Shown here one piece after another: positions 4,844-5,773 of a DNA stretch of 5,773 nt. The position numbers and the translations under genes were made by a program. A model generated the notes under the pieces. That model saw only the letters and a list, made by a program, of their open reading frames with translations. It was not told the DNA's origin and did not search any database. Source of the DNA: Candidatus Bathyarchaeota archaeon (lineage in GTDB: Archaea > Thermoproteota > Bathyarchaeia > Bathyarchaeales > B26-1); assembly GCA_003662645.1 (NCBI GenBank), contig QMYL01000075.1:1-5773 (forward strand), written 5' to 3'. The number at the start of each line of letters is the position of its first letter. Position 1 is the first letter of the stretch.

Positions 4844-5773
4844 CTCCTGGGCTCCTTAACCTTGAGTACCGATATAACGTCGTTCAATACGGCTGAGACC
4901 GTCTCCCTACCAGCCCCGTAGCCGACCAGGGTCAGCTCCCCGGCGAGGTCTGCGACTATGTGGAGGGCGTTCAGGTTTCCGTGGACGCAGAGTGGATGGT
5001 TTATCGGAATAAGCTTAGGTGCAACCTCAAGATGTTTGTCGACGGTTCCGATCAGCTTTATGGCGTAGTTGGCCTTCCTAGCCAAGCTCATAGCCTCAGG
5101 TGTAATCCTCCTTATCCCAACCCTCTCAACATCCTCGAATTTTGCATCCCTACCCATGAGGGCGTTGGCCAATATGACGACCTTACACGCGGCGTCTATC
5201 CCATCCACATCGTAGGATGGGTCCCTCTCCGTGAAGCCCCTCTCCTGCGCCTCCTTCAGGGCTATATCGAAGCTCGTTCCCTCGAAGTACATCTTCGAGA
5301 GTATGTAGTTGGTCGTCCCGTTCAGTATCCCAGATATCCTAACTATCCTATCACCTTGGAGGCACTCCCTAACTAGGGAGAAGATGGGTATGGCCCCGGC
5401 AACCGTCCCCTCAAACCTGAACTCACATCTGTTCTTCTCAGCTAACTCCCTCAGTTCCCTGAAGGCGACGACCAAGGGCCCCTTATTCGATGTGACTACG
5501 TGGATCCCCCTCATCAGAGCCTCCCTTATGTGGGTCAGCCCGGGCTCCCCATCCCTTACATTCGTCGGGGTTGCCTCAACCATCACGTCAGCTCCGCTTT
5601 CTTCTATCAGCTGGATCGATGGAGCCCCCTCATGGTAGGCGCCCCCATAGTCACGTAGCTCGTCTATGGCTGAGAGCCTCTCGATGTCTAGGCCTTCCTT
5701 ATCGTAGAGGAAGCCCCTCCTATCCGAGACGCCCACAACCTTGAACTCTCCGTCTATACCCCGGATTACGTCG
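4840..5773 (-). CDS. hom: Homoserine dehydrogenase, N-terminus cut by window edge
   Basis: This enzyme reduces aspartate semialdehyde to homoserine with NAD(P)H, the branch point towards threonine and methionine. The frame stays open to the window end (visible start DVIRGIDGEFKVVGVSD), so the GTG at 5736 is internal; the Gly-rich nucleotide loop is outside. About 310 residues are visible. Hallmarks in order are TSNKGP (lysine codon 5482-5484), FEGTVAGAIPI, ISGILNGTTNYIL, ERDPSYDVDGIDAACK (catalytic-region aspartate and lysine; lysine codon 5182-5184), and near the end VGYGAGRETVSAVLNDV. The protein ends just after the VGYGAGRETVSAVLNDV block, so no C-terminal ACT domain is present. Feedback control by threonine through such a domain is therefore unlikely for this enzyme. 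No aspartate kinase domain is seen in the visible part. The TAA stop shares bases 4841-4842 with the TAG of thrC. Confidence 0.95.
   Translation of the reverse strand, partial: DVIRGIDGEFKVVGVSDRRGFLYDKEGLDIERLSAIDELRDYGGAYHEGAPSIQLIEESGADVMVEATPTNVRDGEPGLTHIREALMRGIHVVTSNKGPLVVAFRELRELAEKNRCEFRFEGTVAGAIPIFSLVRECLQGDRIVRISGILNGTTNYILSKMYFEGTSFDIALKEAQERGFTERDPSYDVDGIDAACKVVILANALMGRDAKFEDVERVGIRRITPEAMSLARKANYAIKLIGTVDKHLEVAPKLIPINHPLCVHGNLNALHIVADLAGELTLVGYGAGRETVSAVLNDVISVLKVKEPRS

Noticed and set aside
4960..5638. Long open frames on the plus strand opposite hom
   Set aside because: They are antisense shadows of a clearly conserved gene; their proteins show no family motifs and have low-complexity, shadow-like composition.
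5734..5736. GTG as start of homoserine dehydrogenase
   Set aside because: The frame continues to the window end and the missing nucleotide-binding loop must lie further upstream; this is an internal valine.

Overview
The window looks like a piece of an archaeal chromosome, probably from a thermophile. The evidence is: moderately high GC by eye; arginine coded mostly by AGG and isoleucine often by ATA; TATA-box-like elements upstream of gene starts with no bacterial -35/-10 pairs that I can see; purine-rich Shine-Dalgarno sites; a TTG start; and a sequon-rich, membrane-anchored extracytoplasmic metallopeptidase. I cannot name the genus. A TACK-type lineage is a guess from codon style only.

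Layout. (1) Positions 1-601, + strand: the C-terminal part of the alpha subunit of a class I, iron-sulfur fumarate hydratase (or tartrate-dehydratase-like enzyme), cut by the window edge. (2) 624-1238, +: the matching beta subunit, starting at TTG behind a good ribosome site. The two form one operon and together one enzyme. (3) 1235-2947, -: a secreted, membrane-anchored gluzincin-type metallopeptidase (HExxHH plus downstream HEG), convergent with the fumarase operon and sharing four bases with it. (4) 2948-3080: a short divergent promoter region. (5) 3081-3452, +: a small unknown protein with about four membrane helices, followed directly by a short hairpin. (6) 3453-3592: the leader and promoter region of thrC. 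It holds a perfect 8-base inverted repeat that brackets a TATA-like box, and a 26-codon upstream ORF with a strong ribosome site that overlaps the thrC start. (7) 3593-4843, +: threonine synthase. (8) 4840-5773, -: homoserine dehydrogenase, cut at its N-terminus by the window edge, tail to tail with thrC and again sharing four bases.

How the genes relate: homoserine dehydrogenase and threonine synthase catalyse the first committed and the last steps of homoserine-to-threonine synthesis. Homoserine kinase, which acts between them, is not in the window. Fumarase belongs to central carbon metabolism. The peptidase and the small membrane protein share a divergent intergenic region but have no visible metabolic link to the others. 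I found no CRISPR array, mobile element, tRNA or rRNA, and no stretch over 300 bases lacks a gene. The most unusual parts are the thrC leader, the repeated TTAG stop-to-stop overlaps and the uncharacterised membrane peptidase; nothing here proves a new system.
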